Shown: positions 27,989-36,924, counted from the first letter of the stretch. The stretch: 64,000 nt of DNA from Bacteroidota bacterium (GCA_013376995.1 JACAAZ010000002.1:287694-351693), one strand, 5' to 3'. A program made the numbers and translations. Notes: generated by a model from the sequence alone, not told the origin.

Positions 27989-29458
27989 CTAATCAATACT
28001 CCAGCTTGCACCCTCTTTCGTGTCCTTAACTGTGATCTTAACCTTTGCAAGGTCATCCCTGATCTTGTCGGAAGTAGCCCAGTCCTTACTGGCCCTGGCG
28101 CTGGCGCGGATGTCAAGGATCAGCTGCATGAGCCCTTCAATGGTTTCATTTCCGGCAGATGAAGCAGCCTCCGGTAATAATCCAAGGATATCGAAAATGA
28201 AAGTGTGAAGTATGTTCTTCAGCATCTCAATATCCTGGGCGGTAAGGCTCTCTTTTTTATCAAAAACGGAATTGATGATCCGGACAGCCTCGAAGAGGTT
28301 TGCAATAACGATAGGGCTGTTGAGGTCATCATCCATTGCCAGGTAGCAATTGGTTTCTACCTCCTGCACATTCACGGTTGAGGTATCACCTGGAACCAAT
28401 TTCTCAAGAGTTTCAAGGGCTTTGAAAAGGCGTGTCATCCCTTTTTCTGCTGCCTGCAGGGCATCATTGCTGAAATCAAGCGGGCTGCGGTAATGGGCCA
28501 TCAGGATAAAAAACCGGATGGTCATTGGGCTGTATGCTTTTTCGAGGGCTTTATGATTTCCTGAAAAGAATTCATCAAGAGTAATGAAATTCCCCAGGGA
28601 TTTGCCCATCTTCTGTCCATTGATGGTGATCATATTGTTATGCATCCAGTAACGGGCAGGCGCCTTATGGTTGCATACCGTGCTCTGTGCGATCTCCGAT
28701 TCGTGGTGAGGGAACATCAGGTCCATACCTCCGCCATGAATGTCGAATTGTTCCCCCAGGTACCTTTCACTCATCGCTGAGCATTCAAGGTGCCAGCCAG
28801 GGAAACCGTCACTCCATGGGGATGGCCAGCGCATGATATGTTCAGGCTGAGCCTTCTTCCATAGAGCAAAATCAAATGAATTCCGCTTCTCATCCTGGCC
28901 TTCCAGGTCCCGGGTATTGGACAGGAGATCTTCCAGCACTCTTCCGCTCAGGATCCCGTAATGGTTGGATTTATTGTATTTCTCTACATCAAAATATACA
29001 GATCCATTGCTTTCATAGGCAAAACCGGCATCCAGGATTTCTTTAACCATATTGATCTGTTCGATCATGTGGCCGGATGCCCGGGGTTCAATACTGGGTT
29101 TTTTGACGTTTAGCAGGTCCATGCTTGCATGATAACGGTCGCTGAAGTACTGGACTACTTCCATGGGCTCCAACTCTTCCAGGCGGGCTTTTTTAGCAAT
29201 CTTATCCTCTCCTTCATCCGCATCATTTTCCAGGTGGCCGACATCCGTAATATTCCGTACATAGCGGACTTTATATCCCAGGTGCTGAAGGTACCGGAAC
29301 AGAAGATCAAATGTTATAGCAGGGCGGGAGTGGCCCAGGTGAGCATCTCCATATACGGTCGGGCCGCAGACATACATCCCTACATGATTGGGATGGATGG
29401 GTACAAATAGCTCTTTTGTCCGGGATAAGGTGTTATATAAGAAGAGTTTGTGTTCCAT
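27989..29458 (-). CDS. cysS: Cysteinyl-tRNA synthetase
   Basis: A 489-residue class I synthetase. [18 protein letters not shown] contains the zinc-ligand Cys and the HIGH-type motif [17 protein letters not shown] supplies the second zinc Cys and [13 protein letters not shown] the histidines. KMGKSLGNF is the KMSKS loop. The C-terminal DALR-like helical domain ends with [16 protein letters not shown] and a short tail. The ATG at 29458 ([10 protein letters not shown]) is chosen because family members start there and a -7 promoter box lies only 19 bases upstream, which would be inside the longer frame. Confidence 0.96.
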   Translation of the reverse strand: MEHKLFLYNTLSRTKELFVPIHPNHVGMYVCGPTVYGDAHLGHSRPAITFDLLFRYLQHLGYKVRYVRNITDVGHLENDADEGEDKIAKKARLEELEPMEVVQYFSDRYHASMDLLNVKKPSIEPRASGHMIEQINMVKEILDAGFAYESNGSVYFDVEKYNKSNHYGILSGRVLEDLLSNTRDLEGQDEKRNSFDFALWKKAQPEHIMRWPSPWSDGFPGWHLECSAMSERYLGEQFDIHGGGMDLMFPHHESEIAQSTVCNHKAPARYWMHNNMITINGQKMGKSLGNFITLDEFFSGNHKALEKAYSPMTIRFFILMAHYRSPLDFSNDALQAAEKGMTRLFKALETLEKLVPGDTSTVNVQEVETNCYLAMDDDLNSPIVIANLFEAVRIINSVFDKKESLTAQDIEMLKNILHTFIFDILGLLPEAASSAGNETIEGLMQLILDIRASARASKDWATSDKIRDDLAKVKITVKDTKEGASWSID

Positions 29459-29476
29459 AAATCGTGAAATAACATG

Positions 29477-29484
29477 CAAAGGTA
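29477..29484 (-). promoter_or_regulatory. Bacteroidota-type -7 box for cysS (TACCTTTG)
   Basis: On the minus strand TACCTTTG reads toward cysS and predicts a start of transcription about 10 bases before the ATG at 29458. A TTG-containing element about 20 bases further upstream could serve as a weak -33 box. Confidence 0.5.
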
Positions 29485-29687
29485 TTAAAATGCGGGTTGC
29501 AATTTATTGCGGAGGTATTGAATCTCTAAGCAGCACAGGTAGAAGCAACACTTGCTTTTGGCAAAGGAGGTTGTATCCCTCTGTTAAAACCAAAGGAAAA
29601 AGCCTCCAGGGGGAAATATGTGGGTTTTATAAGTATATTTATTGTTTATTCAGTTGATCTGTAAATCCGGTATTAAGCATTCAAATT

Positions 29688-31457
29688 ATGAAGAACAAAA
29701 TTCTGTGTCGTATCCTGTATTTTATTTTCCTGTTTTCCATCCTGCCACTCATTCAGGGCTATTCGCACGTGTTTACAAATAACAGTGCCCGGTCCGCATG
29801 CACAGTGGCTCCAAATGCATGTAGCTTCAGGGCCGGGGAGTTATCCAGGATGGATCAGCAGCAAGCGGGTCTGCCGGGGAAACGATATATGAGTAAAGCC
29901 CTTCCGACAGGCTCTGGCAATAGAGCAGGTTATGCTGAAACCAGGCAGCTGACGGCACTGCCCGGTGAACTTCTTTTCCTCACAGATTCAGCTATTTCGC
30001 TGCATTTAACAATGGCTGATGAAAAAGTTATAAGAACCTATAATGATATGGGTTTGCCCCTGGCCGAGAACTACTTTCAAAAAGCAGGTTCAGACTGGGA
30101 AAATACGTTCAGGTATGGCTATACCTATGATGAACGGGGCAACAGGCTTAGCTATCTTTTCCAGATCTGGGACAATGGGGCCTGGTTAAATCAGAGCATT
30201 ACCTATAATACATTTGATGATAACAACAACTTGATGACCACCCTGAACAAGAACTGGAATGGAATAGGATGGCTCAACTATAGTTTAAGGACCTGTACCT
30301 ATAATCCGGGAAATAAAATTCTGACAGATCAATACCAGAAATGGGAATATGGGCAATGGGAGAACCGTATATTGAATACCTATTCTTACGATCCAGGAAA
30401 CAGGGTTGTCTGGACACTGGAGCAATACTCAAATGGCAACAGCTGGCTCAATATGAATCTCTATATTTATAACTATTACACGGACAGTACCGAAAAGTTG
30501 TACCAGAAGTGGAATGGAAGCACCTGGCAGGATATGGGCCTTGAAATCTTTAAGAAGGATTCCCTTTCCGGGTGGGAGGTATATATATCCCGTTATTGGA
30601 ATTATGTATCCTGGTTGAATGAAACCATTGATTCAACCTTGCATGATGCCAACGGGAATATGCTAAGTTACCAGCGGCAGGAATGGGACCAGGGTTTCTC
30701 TATCTGGTCAAATAAGACTAAATACATATACACCTATGATGATCAAAATAACCTGTTGACTACCTTACAGCAAAACGGGCTTTATTTTGACTGGACCAAC
30801 TACTATTTTACCAGCTGTACCTATGATGGTTCTGGTTTATTACTTACAAAGAGGAATCAGGAATGGATCAACCAGGGAGGCGTTTCTAGCTGGGTGAGCG
30901 TTGACAGTTTATCAGACGAATATGATGCAAATCATAACCTGATCCATAGTACATCGTTTGGTTATAACGGTTCAGGGCTGGATCCTGTAAGTAAGGTTGA
31001 TTATGAGTACCTGGACGGGCATGTGCTTGGTGATGGTTTTAAATGGTCCGGGGGAGCCTGGATCCCAGCTGAGGAGTCAATACCCGTATCGGTTTATGTA
31101 AACGGAAAGCAATTAAAGCTTGAAGAAGGTGCAGGATACCACGAAGATGTTTACTATTCAACATTGATAACATCTGCAGATCCGGGGTACAAGGACCCTG
31201 GCATGGAGATTTCTGCTTATCCTGATCCTGTTGATGATATTCTCGGGCTCCGGATGTATTTTGATAAGGATGATCAAATCAGGATTTCGCTGCTGGACAT
31301 TTCAGGAAAACTGGAATCTGCTGTTTATGAAGGTTCTGTAATGCAAGGAGATAATGCTCTTTCGCTGAACATGAAAAACGAAAAAGCGGGCCTTCACCTT
31401 TTAAGAGTTTCGTCAAATAGTGGGAATGTCCAACTGAAAATTTGTGTTGTTCATTAG
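29688..31457 (+). CDS. T9SS-secreted protein with W-rich YD-like repeats
   Basis: A 589-residue exported protein; signal peptide about residues 1-24. Residues 110-430 hold roughly seven to eight repeats of ~38-45 residues with the scheme W..G.WLN.S...Y.YD..NN......Q.W, for example TYDERGNRLSYLFQIWDNGA and TYNTFDDNNNLMTT. These resemble YD/RHS-type beta-hairpin repeats in which Trp-containing strands stack. The C terminus (about 500-589, ISAYPDPVDDILGLRM) is a T9SS type A sorting domain in which the usual YPNP is YPDP. No catalytic site is visible. Function is unknown; a surface scaffold or adhesin is the best guess. Confidence 0.78.
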   Translation: MKNKILCRILYFIFLFSILPLIQGYSHVFTNNSARSACTVAPNACSFRAGELSRMDQQQAGLPGKRYMSKALPTGSGNRAGYAETRQLTALPGELLFLTDSAISLHLTMADEKVIRTYNDMGLPLAENYFQKAGSDWENTFRYGYTYDERGNRLSYLFQIWDNGAWLNQSITYNTFDDNNNLMTTLNKNWNGIGWLNYSLRTCTYNPGNKILTDQYQKWEYGQWENRILNTYSYDPGNRVVWTLEQYSNGNSWLNMNLYIYNYYTDSTEKLYQKWNGSTWQDMGLEIFKKDSLSGWEVYISRYWNYVSWLNETIDSTLHDANGNMLSYQRQEWDQGFSIWSNKTKYIYTYDDQNNLLTTLQQNGLYFDWTNYYFTSCTYDGSGLLLTKRNQEWINQGGVSSWVSVDSLSDEYDANHNLIHSTSFGYNGSGLDPVSKVDYEYLDGHVLGDGFKWSGGAWIPAEESIPVSVYVNGKQLKLEEGAGYHEDVYYSTLITSADPGYKDPGMEISAYPDPVDDILGLRMYFDKDDQIRISLLDISGKLESAVYEGSVMQGDNALSLNMKNEKAGLHLLRVSSNSGNVQLKICVVH

Positions 31458-31480
31458 AAGAACTCAAGGACGATTTCGCA

Positions 31481-32002
31481 TTAAAACACCCCTGCAACCA
31501 TTTCTCCATCCCTGCTTATCATTACGGCGAGGTACCAGCCAAGGAGAGCGAGCATAGGGGCTTCTACAAGGTTTGAGGAGGATTTGAATATTTCAAGTTG
31601 TGCATGAAGTTTGAACCCGCCGATGTTGGTAAAACGCATTAGGGGCACATTTCGTTCGTTCTTGAACTCGAAAAGGGCATGCCAGTAATTGGAATTGGCC
31701 TGGTATTGCCTGCCATCAGCAAGCTCCAGAGTGCCACCACCACTCCAGGTGTTGTTCCTGAAGATAGCATAGTTCTTTTCTTCTCCTGATTTACGAATGG
31801 TAACGTAAGTGTGGACAAAGCCCTGCCGTTTAAAACTCCATTCACCTTCGGCTGTCGTTCCAAAAGCACGCGAGCCAAAACCATTCTTGAACCGGAGGAT
31901 GCCAAAAACTTCTTCTCTTTCCTTGAGTTCAAAAAGAGATTCCATCAGGTGTGGTTGCTTCCAGAAAAGGGGTTTCCCGATACAATCCATTAATGGTTTC
32001 AT
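31481..32002 (-). CDS. Conserved hypothetical protein, possible LURP-one/tubby-like fold
   Basis: A 173-residue protein without a signal peptide when started at the ATG 32002 (MKPLMDCIGKPLFW); a longer frame to 32071 adds a poor N terminus. The sequence is almost all alternating beta-strand pattern (GILRFKNGFGSRAFGT, EWSFKRQGFVHTYVTIR, GGTLELADGRQYQ) followed by a hydrophobic C-terminal helix (APMLALLGWYLAVMIS). That combination of twelve-ish strands around a C-terminal hydrophobic helix is the layout of tubby/LURP-one-related scramblase-like proteins. I infer the fold from pattern only; function is unknown. The gene converges with the T9SS gene at 29.7-31.5 kb. Confidence 0.6.
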   Translation of the reverse strand: MKPLMDCIGKPLFWKQPHLMESLFELKEREEVFGILRFKNGFGSRAFGTTAEGEWSFKRQGFVHTYVTIRKSGEEKNYAIFRNNTWSGGGTLELADGRQYQANSNYWHALFEFKNERNVPLMRFTNIGGFKLHAQLEIFKSSSNLVEAPMLALLGWYLAVMISRDGEMVAGVF

Positions 32003-32591
32003 AATGCTTGTGTTACTACCCTGAAAGATACGAAAATTTGAATTCGTGCGCAAGTAGTTGTTAAGATGCATGCCTGGTTAATAGTCAAGGGGTGTTTGTG
32101 GGCAGCAAGATCAGACAGCATAACCCAGCCGGGTTCGGGCCCTGGTTTCTCAATATTAACAACTGAATCAATAAAACCATCATACCTGTTAGGCCTTATT
32201 CCAGGATTTGAAACAGACGAAACTGTTCAAAAAAAATGCAGTTATTTAACTGATTTCATAACATATAAGCAATCAAATTATTAACTTAGGAGAAATTACA
32301 GGATATCACCTGGCAAACTCATCATGATTCTGTTAAGGCAGGCCGGTATGATCTGCAGGCGTGCGCAGGAGAGTTGAAAAATCTCACTCTGAGCAAAAAG
32401 TAGTTTTGACAAATGAACTATGAGTCAACCCGGAAATTGCAGAAATGGATTTTTAGCAACTTTTGGCCCCTAACCCCAGAGGGGAAAGTTGCTAAAAAAA
32501 AAGACTCCCTTTAGGGTTGAGGCAAAACGGATTTTCAGTTTTGCCTGATTTACAGAGCAGACTCAACAATGAATTAATCAATTATAAGCCT
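32003..32591. other. Gene-free interval with one palindromic element
   Basis: No convincing coding sequence is seen. A short open frame at 32066-32284 lacks codon bias or recognisable sequence. The interval contains the hairpin element at 32450-32498 and otherwise AT-rich DNA. Confidence 0.6.
32450..32498. repeat. Large hairpin: TTTTTAGCAACTTT ... AAAGTTGCTAAAAA
   Basis: TTTTTAGCAACTTT (32450-32463) is perfectly complementary to AAAGTTGCTAAAAA (32485-32498). Inside, CCCCT and AGGGG can pair further. The arms end in T and A runs, so it could act as a terminator on either strand, but no gene ends directly at it. Confidence 0.75.
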
Positions 32592-33137
32592 ATGAAACGT
32601 ATAAATTTTCTTTTGTTTGCCCTGTGTATGCTGCTAGTGGCAGATTGGGGCTGTGAAGATCTCAATTCGGAATGTGGCGACCAGGTAAAGGATGAACATG
32701 ACGCCTATGGTTCCTTCTTTAAAAACCCTTCTGACATATACTGGGGTGTTACCGGTGGTGTCAGGTCGTACACCTATAACTACCAATTTGAGAATATTTG
32801 CACGAAACAAAATCCCAAGGTTTCCTTCACACTGGGACTGGCTTCCTCAAATGCGGGATCATCAAATCCTATCTCGGTGAGTGCCGGGGTTTATACTTGT
32901 CTGGGGGTGCAGGCTCAGCATGTAACCATGTTACCGGATAACCAGCAAATATTTTACCGGGGCGGGCCTGCCGAAATAGGGATGCAGCAGTGCTTTGGCA
33001 GCCAGGCTTCCGCCACTATTTACCCTTACATGACCATCAGCTTTAACACCCTTGGTTCCGACAGGGATGATTCACTGTACATGGTAGATAAAGTTGTGAT
33101 GATGATAGCTTACATTGAAAAACGGGAACCAAAATAG
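32592..33137 (+). CDS. Uncharacterised exported protein, possible lipoprotein
   Basis: A 181-residue protein started at the ATG 32592 (MKRINFLLFALCMLL). The hydrophobic signal ends ADWGC, a non-ideal lipobox because Trp precedes Gly, so lipidation is uncertain. The mature region includes GVTGGVRSYTYNYQFENIC, VSFTLGLASSN and MTISFNTLGSDRDDSLY. These are beta-rich blocks, with five cysteines overall. I recognise no family. No partner gene is adjacent, and several repeat elements follow it. Confidence 0.65.
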   Translation: MKRINFLLFALCMLLVADWGCEDLNSECGDQVKDEHDAYGSFFKNPSDIYWGVTGGVRSYTYNYQFENICTKQNPKVSFTLGLASSNAGSSNPISVSAGVYTCLGVQAQHVTMLPDNQQIFYRGGPAEIGMQQCFGSQASATIYPYMTISFNTLGSDRDDSLYMVDKVVMMIAYIEKREPK

Positions 33138-33282
33138 CCCGGCTGGGAACAAGCAGCGGCATAAAAGCGAACGTTCAATTCTTAATGCCCGATCCATCTC
33201 AGACGGATTGTGACAAGAAAAAAAGCCATTGCTCTGGTTAACAGGTTCCACTGGAAGAAGAGCAAAAAAATCATATTCCCTT

Positions 33283-33362
33283 ATGCCACTAAGTCACAAA
33301 GGCACGAAGTTGCACGAACTATTATTTTTTGTGATTCTTTATGCCTTAGTGTCTTTGTGGCA
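33283..33362. repeat. Interspersed inverted repeat (TGCCAC...GTGGCA), copy A
   Basis: ATGCCACTAAGTCACAAAGG at the left pairs with GCCTTAGTGTCTTTGTGGCA at the right around an A/T-rich loop. Similar elements occur at 33431-33555, 33624-33748, 45914-46012 and 60267-60370. No open reading frame is inside. It looks like a non-autonomous REP/MITE-like family. Confidence 0.7.
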
Positions 33363-33743
33363 GCAATAAATGCCAAAGCATTAGTTGACCTATTCTAAGG
33401 GAAGAGGAGAAAAACTCTCTTATTTCTCTATGCCACTAAGGCACTAAAGCACAAAGGTGCACAAAGAGTTTCATCTCTCAATAATTGTTAGACCTCCTTA
33501 GGAAGTCTATTTATATAAAGCTATTTTCTTTGCGATTCTTCGTGTCTTCATGGCAGCAATAAATGCCAAAGCATTAGTTGACCTATTCTAAGGGAAGAGG
33601 AGAAAAACTCTCTTATTTCTCTATGCCACTAAGGCACTAAAGCACAAAGGTGCACAAAGAGTTTCATCTCTCAATAATTGTTAGACCTCCTTAGGAAGTC
33701 TATTTATATAAAGCTATTTTCTTTGTGATTCATCATGTCTTTG
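33358..33743. repeat. Tandem duplication, 193-bp period
   Basis: The blocks 33358-33550 and 33551-33743 are almost identical over their length and each begins TGGCAGCAATAAATGCC. A third unit starts with TGGCA at 33744 and then diverges. Each block contains the TGCCAC-type left arm of the interspersed repeat family, so the duplication junction falls within the repeat's right end. Confidence 0.9.
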
Positions 33744-33778
33744 TGGCAAAAAGCGAAGGCTTGAAACAAAACCAGGAT

Positions 33779-34780
33779 TTAGTACCACTTATAGATGGTT
33801 CCCGTGTTCGAATCATGTTCCCAGCCTACAGCGTAGCCGGTATCATATTCTACCCAGCAAAGCGACATCAGGCTGCTCTTGGTAGTTAAGCCCACATCCG
33901 ACCAGGTTTCGCCTCCATCAATGGTTTTCACGATATTCCCGCAGGAGTTTAGCATGAATCCGTAAGGAGAGCCGGGGAGAAAGGATATTGGGCCTAATGA
34001 GCACATGGGGAAGGGATAGGAGGCAGTCCAGTTTGTGCCGCCATCCGTGGTTTTCAATACAGAGTTCATGCCTGAAATGTATCCCACATCCGGGCTGGTA
34101 AATACAACTGAACTTGGCATGGCTTCCCCGACATACGGAATGGAATCCCAGGTTGCACCCGCATTGGTGGTTTTTAAAATAAGCCCGTGAAAGTTGTCCG
34201 TCTGGTTAAAGTAGCCCACTGCAAATCCTGTCTGGTTATTTGTGAAATAAACAGAGGTCAGCTGGCAGTTGGTATGGCTCTGCTGGAATTCCCAGCTTTG
34301 CCCGCCATTGACTGTGCGCACGATCGCCCCTGAAATGCCCACAGCATACCCGGTATCTTTCCCCGGGAAATAGATGGATTCCGGGTTAAAACTATGGTTC
34401 CTGAATACTGTTGACCAGGTATTTCCCCCGTCCGTGGTCTTGATAATGCAGGTGGTTCCTGCAGCATATGCGGTGAGTGTATCGATAAGGAAAACTGAAG
34501 ACAGGTCAGGCAGGGTATCATGGGTTATGAGATCCCAGGAATTGCCCCCGTTGGCAGTTTTTAAGATGATCCCATGCACGAAGGAGCCATCGTCCTTTAT
34601 CACAGAGCCCACTACCAGCCCTTTCTCTGAATTAACGAAATTCACAGCACGCAGGATCATGCCCGCCTTACTCGCAACCAGGTGCCAGCTGGCAGGTGGG
34701 GTGACGATATGGGTTGTGTCGGATTTCTTGCAGGAGAGGAGCAAGAGAAGGAGGATTGTTGATAGGAGTATGGGTTTCAT
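33779..34780 (-). CDS. YCF48-like beta-propeller lipoprotein
   Basis: A 333-residue exported lipoprotein. The signal peptide ends LLLLSC (Cys17). About six repeats of the YCF48/BNR type follow, each with a strand-turn pattern like GYAVG..G.I..T.DGG.TW: examples are SGAIVRTVNGGQSWEFQ, NSVLKTTDGGTNWTASY and NIVKTIDGGETWSDVG. This predicts a beta-propeller of the photosystem-assembly-factor-like group common in Bacteroidota envelopes, where the ligand is unknown. A degenerate copy of its first ~70 codons lies at 37023-37231, on the far side of the deaminase-ATPase gene. Confidence 0.85.
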   Translation of the reverse strand: MKPILLSTILLLLLLSCKKSDTTHIVTPPASWHLVASKAGMILRAVNFVNSEKGLVVGSVIKDDGSFVHGIILKTANGGNSWDLITHDTLPDLSSVFLIDTLTAYAAGTTCIIKTTDGGNTWSTVFRNHSFNPESIYFPGKDTGYAVGISGAIVRTVNGGQSWEFQQSHTNCQLTSVYFTNNQTGFAVGYFNQTDNFHGLILKTTNAGATWDSIPYVGEAMPSSVVFTSPDVGYISGMNSVLKTTDGGTNWTASYPFPMCSLGPISFLPGSPYGFMLNSCGNIVKTIDGGETWSDVGLTTKSSLMSLCWVEYDTGYAVGWEHDSNTGTIYKWY

Positions 34781-35211
34781 GGGGGGGGATATTAGAAATT
34801 AGACTCATTCAATGTTGTCAAAAAAGAGGAAGAGATTTATTCCATAATTTGCCAGTATTATAAGAGGCATTAAATTAGTTATTATTGGAGCCTGTTTATC
34901 AATTAATTTGATGATGACAGGAGTTTTTCAAGATTGCCACCCACACTAATATGTCCGACAGTAATGCTGCCTGCATGCTCAATCATTAATTTGTTCCTGT
35001 ATCCTTGTATATGTTGTGTGTTATCAACAGTTCAATTATCGCCAACACAAACAGCTTGTCTATGCCCTTGTCTATTTTTTGCATTATTCCTTGTTTAGCT
35101 TTAAAGTGAATTCTATTACTCTCTACGAATCATCCTTATACTTTCCAATCAGGATGATTGAAAATAGTTTCATTACAAATGACAATTAAATTAATAGTAC
35201 TCATATCTGTT

Positions 35212-35310
35212 TTATCGCGACACTGTGTCGGGATAATTGTCGCGATAAGCAAACGAACTCCATATTTTCGACTTTATCGCGACAAGATGACACGATTTAT
35301 GTCGTGATAA
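35212..35310. repeat. Cluster of TTATCGCGACA / TGTCGCGATAA half-sites
   Basis: Five 11-base sites lie within 99 bases: TTATCGCGACA at 35212 and 35274, TGTCGCGATAA at 35238, and one-mismatch versions TGTCGGGATAA at 35226 and TGTCGTGATAA at 35300. They can form alternative hairpins. The right-hand site overlaps the ancestral stop codon of the deaminase-ATPase gene (35297-35299). Confidence 0.85.
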
Positions 35311-35358
35311 ATTCATAATAAGTTCCCGGACCAGCGCCTTTACGTTCAACAAGTCCAT

Positions 35359-35482
35359 ATTCAACCATCTTTTTTAGGTGTCTTTCTGCTTTCTTTATGT
35401 CAAATGCAAAATGCTCCTCATTCAACCATCTTTTTTAGGTGTCTTTCTGCTTTCTTTATGTCAAATGCAAAATGCTCCTCAT
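35359..35482. repeat. 61-bp tandem duplication in the 3' end of the deaminase-ATPase gene
   Basis: Bases 35359-35421 are identical to 35420-35482, giving a 61-base period. As 61 is not divisible by three, the reading frame shifts and meets TGA at 35418-35420. Removing one copy restores an open frame continuing YGLVERKGAGPGTYYEFITT to a stop at 35297. Confidence 0.93.
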
Positions 35483-36857
35483 ATTCTTTTCTAGTTATTT
35501 TACCTTTACCTTTAACAAAATCATATCCTTTCAATTCTTCATCATTGAAATTTTCCAGTGTACCAGTAGGGAAAATCTTTTTCAGACTATCTCCACTTCT
35601 GGGAAATGTAAATACCATATATGGAGCATCATAGGTCACCACTGGTAATGGAAGATTATATTTTTCCGGTAAGTCCTTAATAGTTTGAAATCCTAACCCA
35701 CGCTGCTCCACTAATTCCATCTGGTCAAACACATACATTATTTTGGGATTTCGGCTTAATGAAGGAGCATTAAAACGCTTCATTTGTTCTAATGTAATGG
35801 GTTTAACGGGTTCTCCAGGGCTTTTGATGATTATGGCATCATCATTTATCTCAAAATAGATGGGAGCACCCTCAATATCGTAATCCCTATGAACAATGGC
35901 ATTAATAATTGCTTCACGGAAAACTACCTGCGGATAATCATACGTAATTTTTCTTTCAGCAGAAGAACGGTCTATCTGCTTGCCAATGTGCATTTCATAC
36001 CATTTCTGAATTTTATCTGACTGAGCAATCAACGAGCCTTCAATAGTGTCAATATCTTCTCCTTTGCCCTTAGTTTTATAAGTAGCTCTTATCAATGCAT
36101 TCTGGTAAATGAATTGCGGACGTTCGCCAAACAACAATAAGCCTAATCCTGTTGGCAAATATTTCTTATCTTCTAGCACTAAAAACCCCATCTGGGAGAG
36201 TATCCTATAGAACTTGGGAGTGTTCCAATCTACAGTTAAATTAGATTTTTTAATGAATGCTTCCAGATACTGTTTTGACAAATCATCCAAATCGGCCCGT
36301 ATCTCTGATTTTTCCTTTTCCGATAATATTACCTGCGGTTTTTCATCATAAAATGTTTTGGCTCTTTCTTCTGCTTCTTCAATGAATTGTTTATTAGCTT
36401 CACGAATTTGTTGCTGCAGGTCAGCATCAAACATTTCTACTTCTACTCCATTATCAAGCAAATATTTAATACCCTTTCTGTCAACTGAAGGGTCGTGGTC
36501 TTCAATTCCGATCCATACTTTTGTAATTCTTGCATTTACAATTCTTTCAGCACAGCCCAGTTTGGGATGTTGCCTTGCTCCTGGAGCACAAGGTTCCAGT
36601 GTGGCAAATAGAATCGAACCATCCAAAGGATTGCTGTGGTTCTTTCTTTCAAGCAAGGTAAACTCTGCATGGTCACCATGGCGAAGCTCTCCCCTAAAAG
36701 CAGTTTCTTCTGTACCATCGGGCTTTATTAATACGGCACCAACTTTTGGGCTCGCCTTATCTTTACGTGGTTCCTGAACTGACTGATTCATCTTCTGAAT
36801 CGCCAATTCCATGTAAGTTCTGGGATTAAATGCCAGAGGATTATCAGCTATTGCCAT
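35418..36857 (-). CDS. RibD-like deaminase fused to an HATPase_c_4-type ATP-binding protein, C-terminally truncated
   Basis: A 479-residue fusion. Residues ~10-165 are a zinc-dependent cytidine-deaminase-fold domain: KVGAVLIKPDG, His63-Ala-Glu65 and Pro89-Cys90 with Cys102. RKGIKYLLDNGVEVEMF makes it closest to the RibD deaminase half. The rest resembles the AlbA_2-linked ATP-binding family: LFGERPQFIYQNALIRATYK, then a GHKL-type block EAIINAIVHRDYDIEGAPIYF and IIKSPGEP, then QRGLGFQTI. The C terminus begins a winged helix (ITRKEYEEHFAFDIKKAERH) that is cut short by a 61-bp tandem duplication. No reductase domain or riboflavin genes are adjacent. I know of no assigned function; a nucleotide-targeting or regulatory role in a conflict setting is inference. 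Confidence 0.78.
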   Translation of the reverse strand: MAIADNPLAFNPRTYMELAIQKMNQSVQEPRKDKASPKVGAVLIKPDGTEETAFRGELRHGDHAEFTLLERKNHSNPLDGSILFATLEPCAPGARQHPKLGCAERIVNARITKVWIGIEDHDPSVDRKGIKYLLDNGVEVEMFDADLQQQIREANKQFIEEAEERAKTFYDEKPQVILSEKEKSEIRADLDDLSKQYLEAFIKKSNLTVDWNTPKFYRILSQMGFLVLEDKKYLPTGLGLLLFGERPQFIYQNALIRATYKTKGKGEDIDTIEGSLIAQSDKIQKWYEMHIGKQIDRSSAERKITYDYPQVVFREAIINAIVHRDYDIEGAPIYFEINDDAIIIKSPGEPVKPITLEQMKRFNAPSLSRNPKIMYVFDQMELVEQRGLGFQTIKDLPEKYNLPLPVVTYDAPYMVFTFPRSGDSLKKIFPTGTLENFNDEELKGYDFVKGKGKITRKEYEEHFAFDIKKAERHLKKMVE

Positions 36858-36916
36858 GATCTGTAATACTATCTAATGCTGCTTATTCTTTGCTTGATTA
36901 TATAAATATTATAAAT

Positions 36917-36924
36917 TAAAGGTA
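36917..36924 (-). promoter_or_regulatory. Possible -7 box for the deaminase-ATPase gene (TACCTTTA)
   Basis: TACCTTTA on the minus strand is one base from TAnnTTTG and sits 59 bases upstream of the start codon, in AT-rich DNA. Weak without a -33 match. Confidence 0.3.

Noticed and set aside
32066-32284. 72-codon open frame on the + strand
   Set aside because: No ribosome binding site, no hydrophobic or domain pattern and atypical composition.
35418-36857. Riboflavin biosynthesis enzyme RibD
   Set aside because: Only the deaminase half resembles RibD; the reductase is replaced by an ATP-binding protein and no rib genes are nearby. The ribF gene at 60.4 kb is unlinked.
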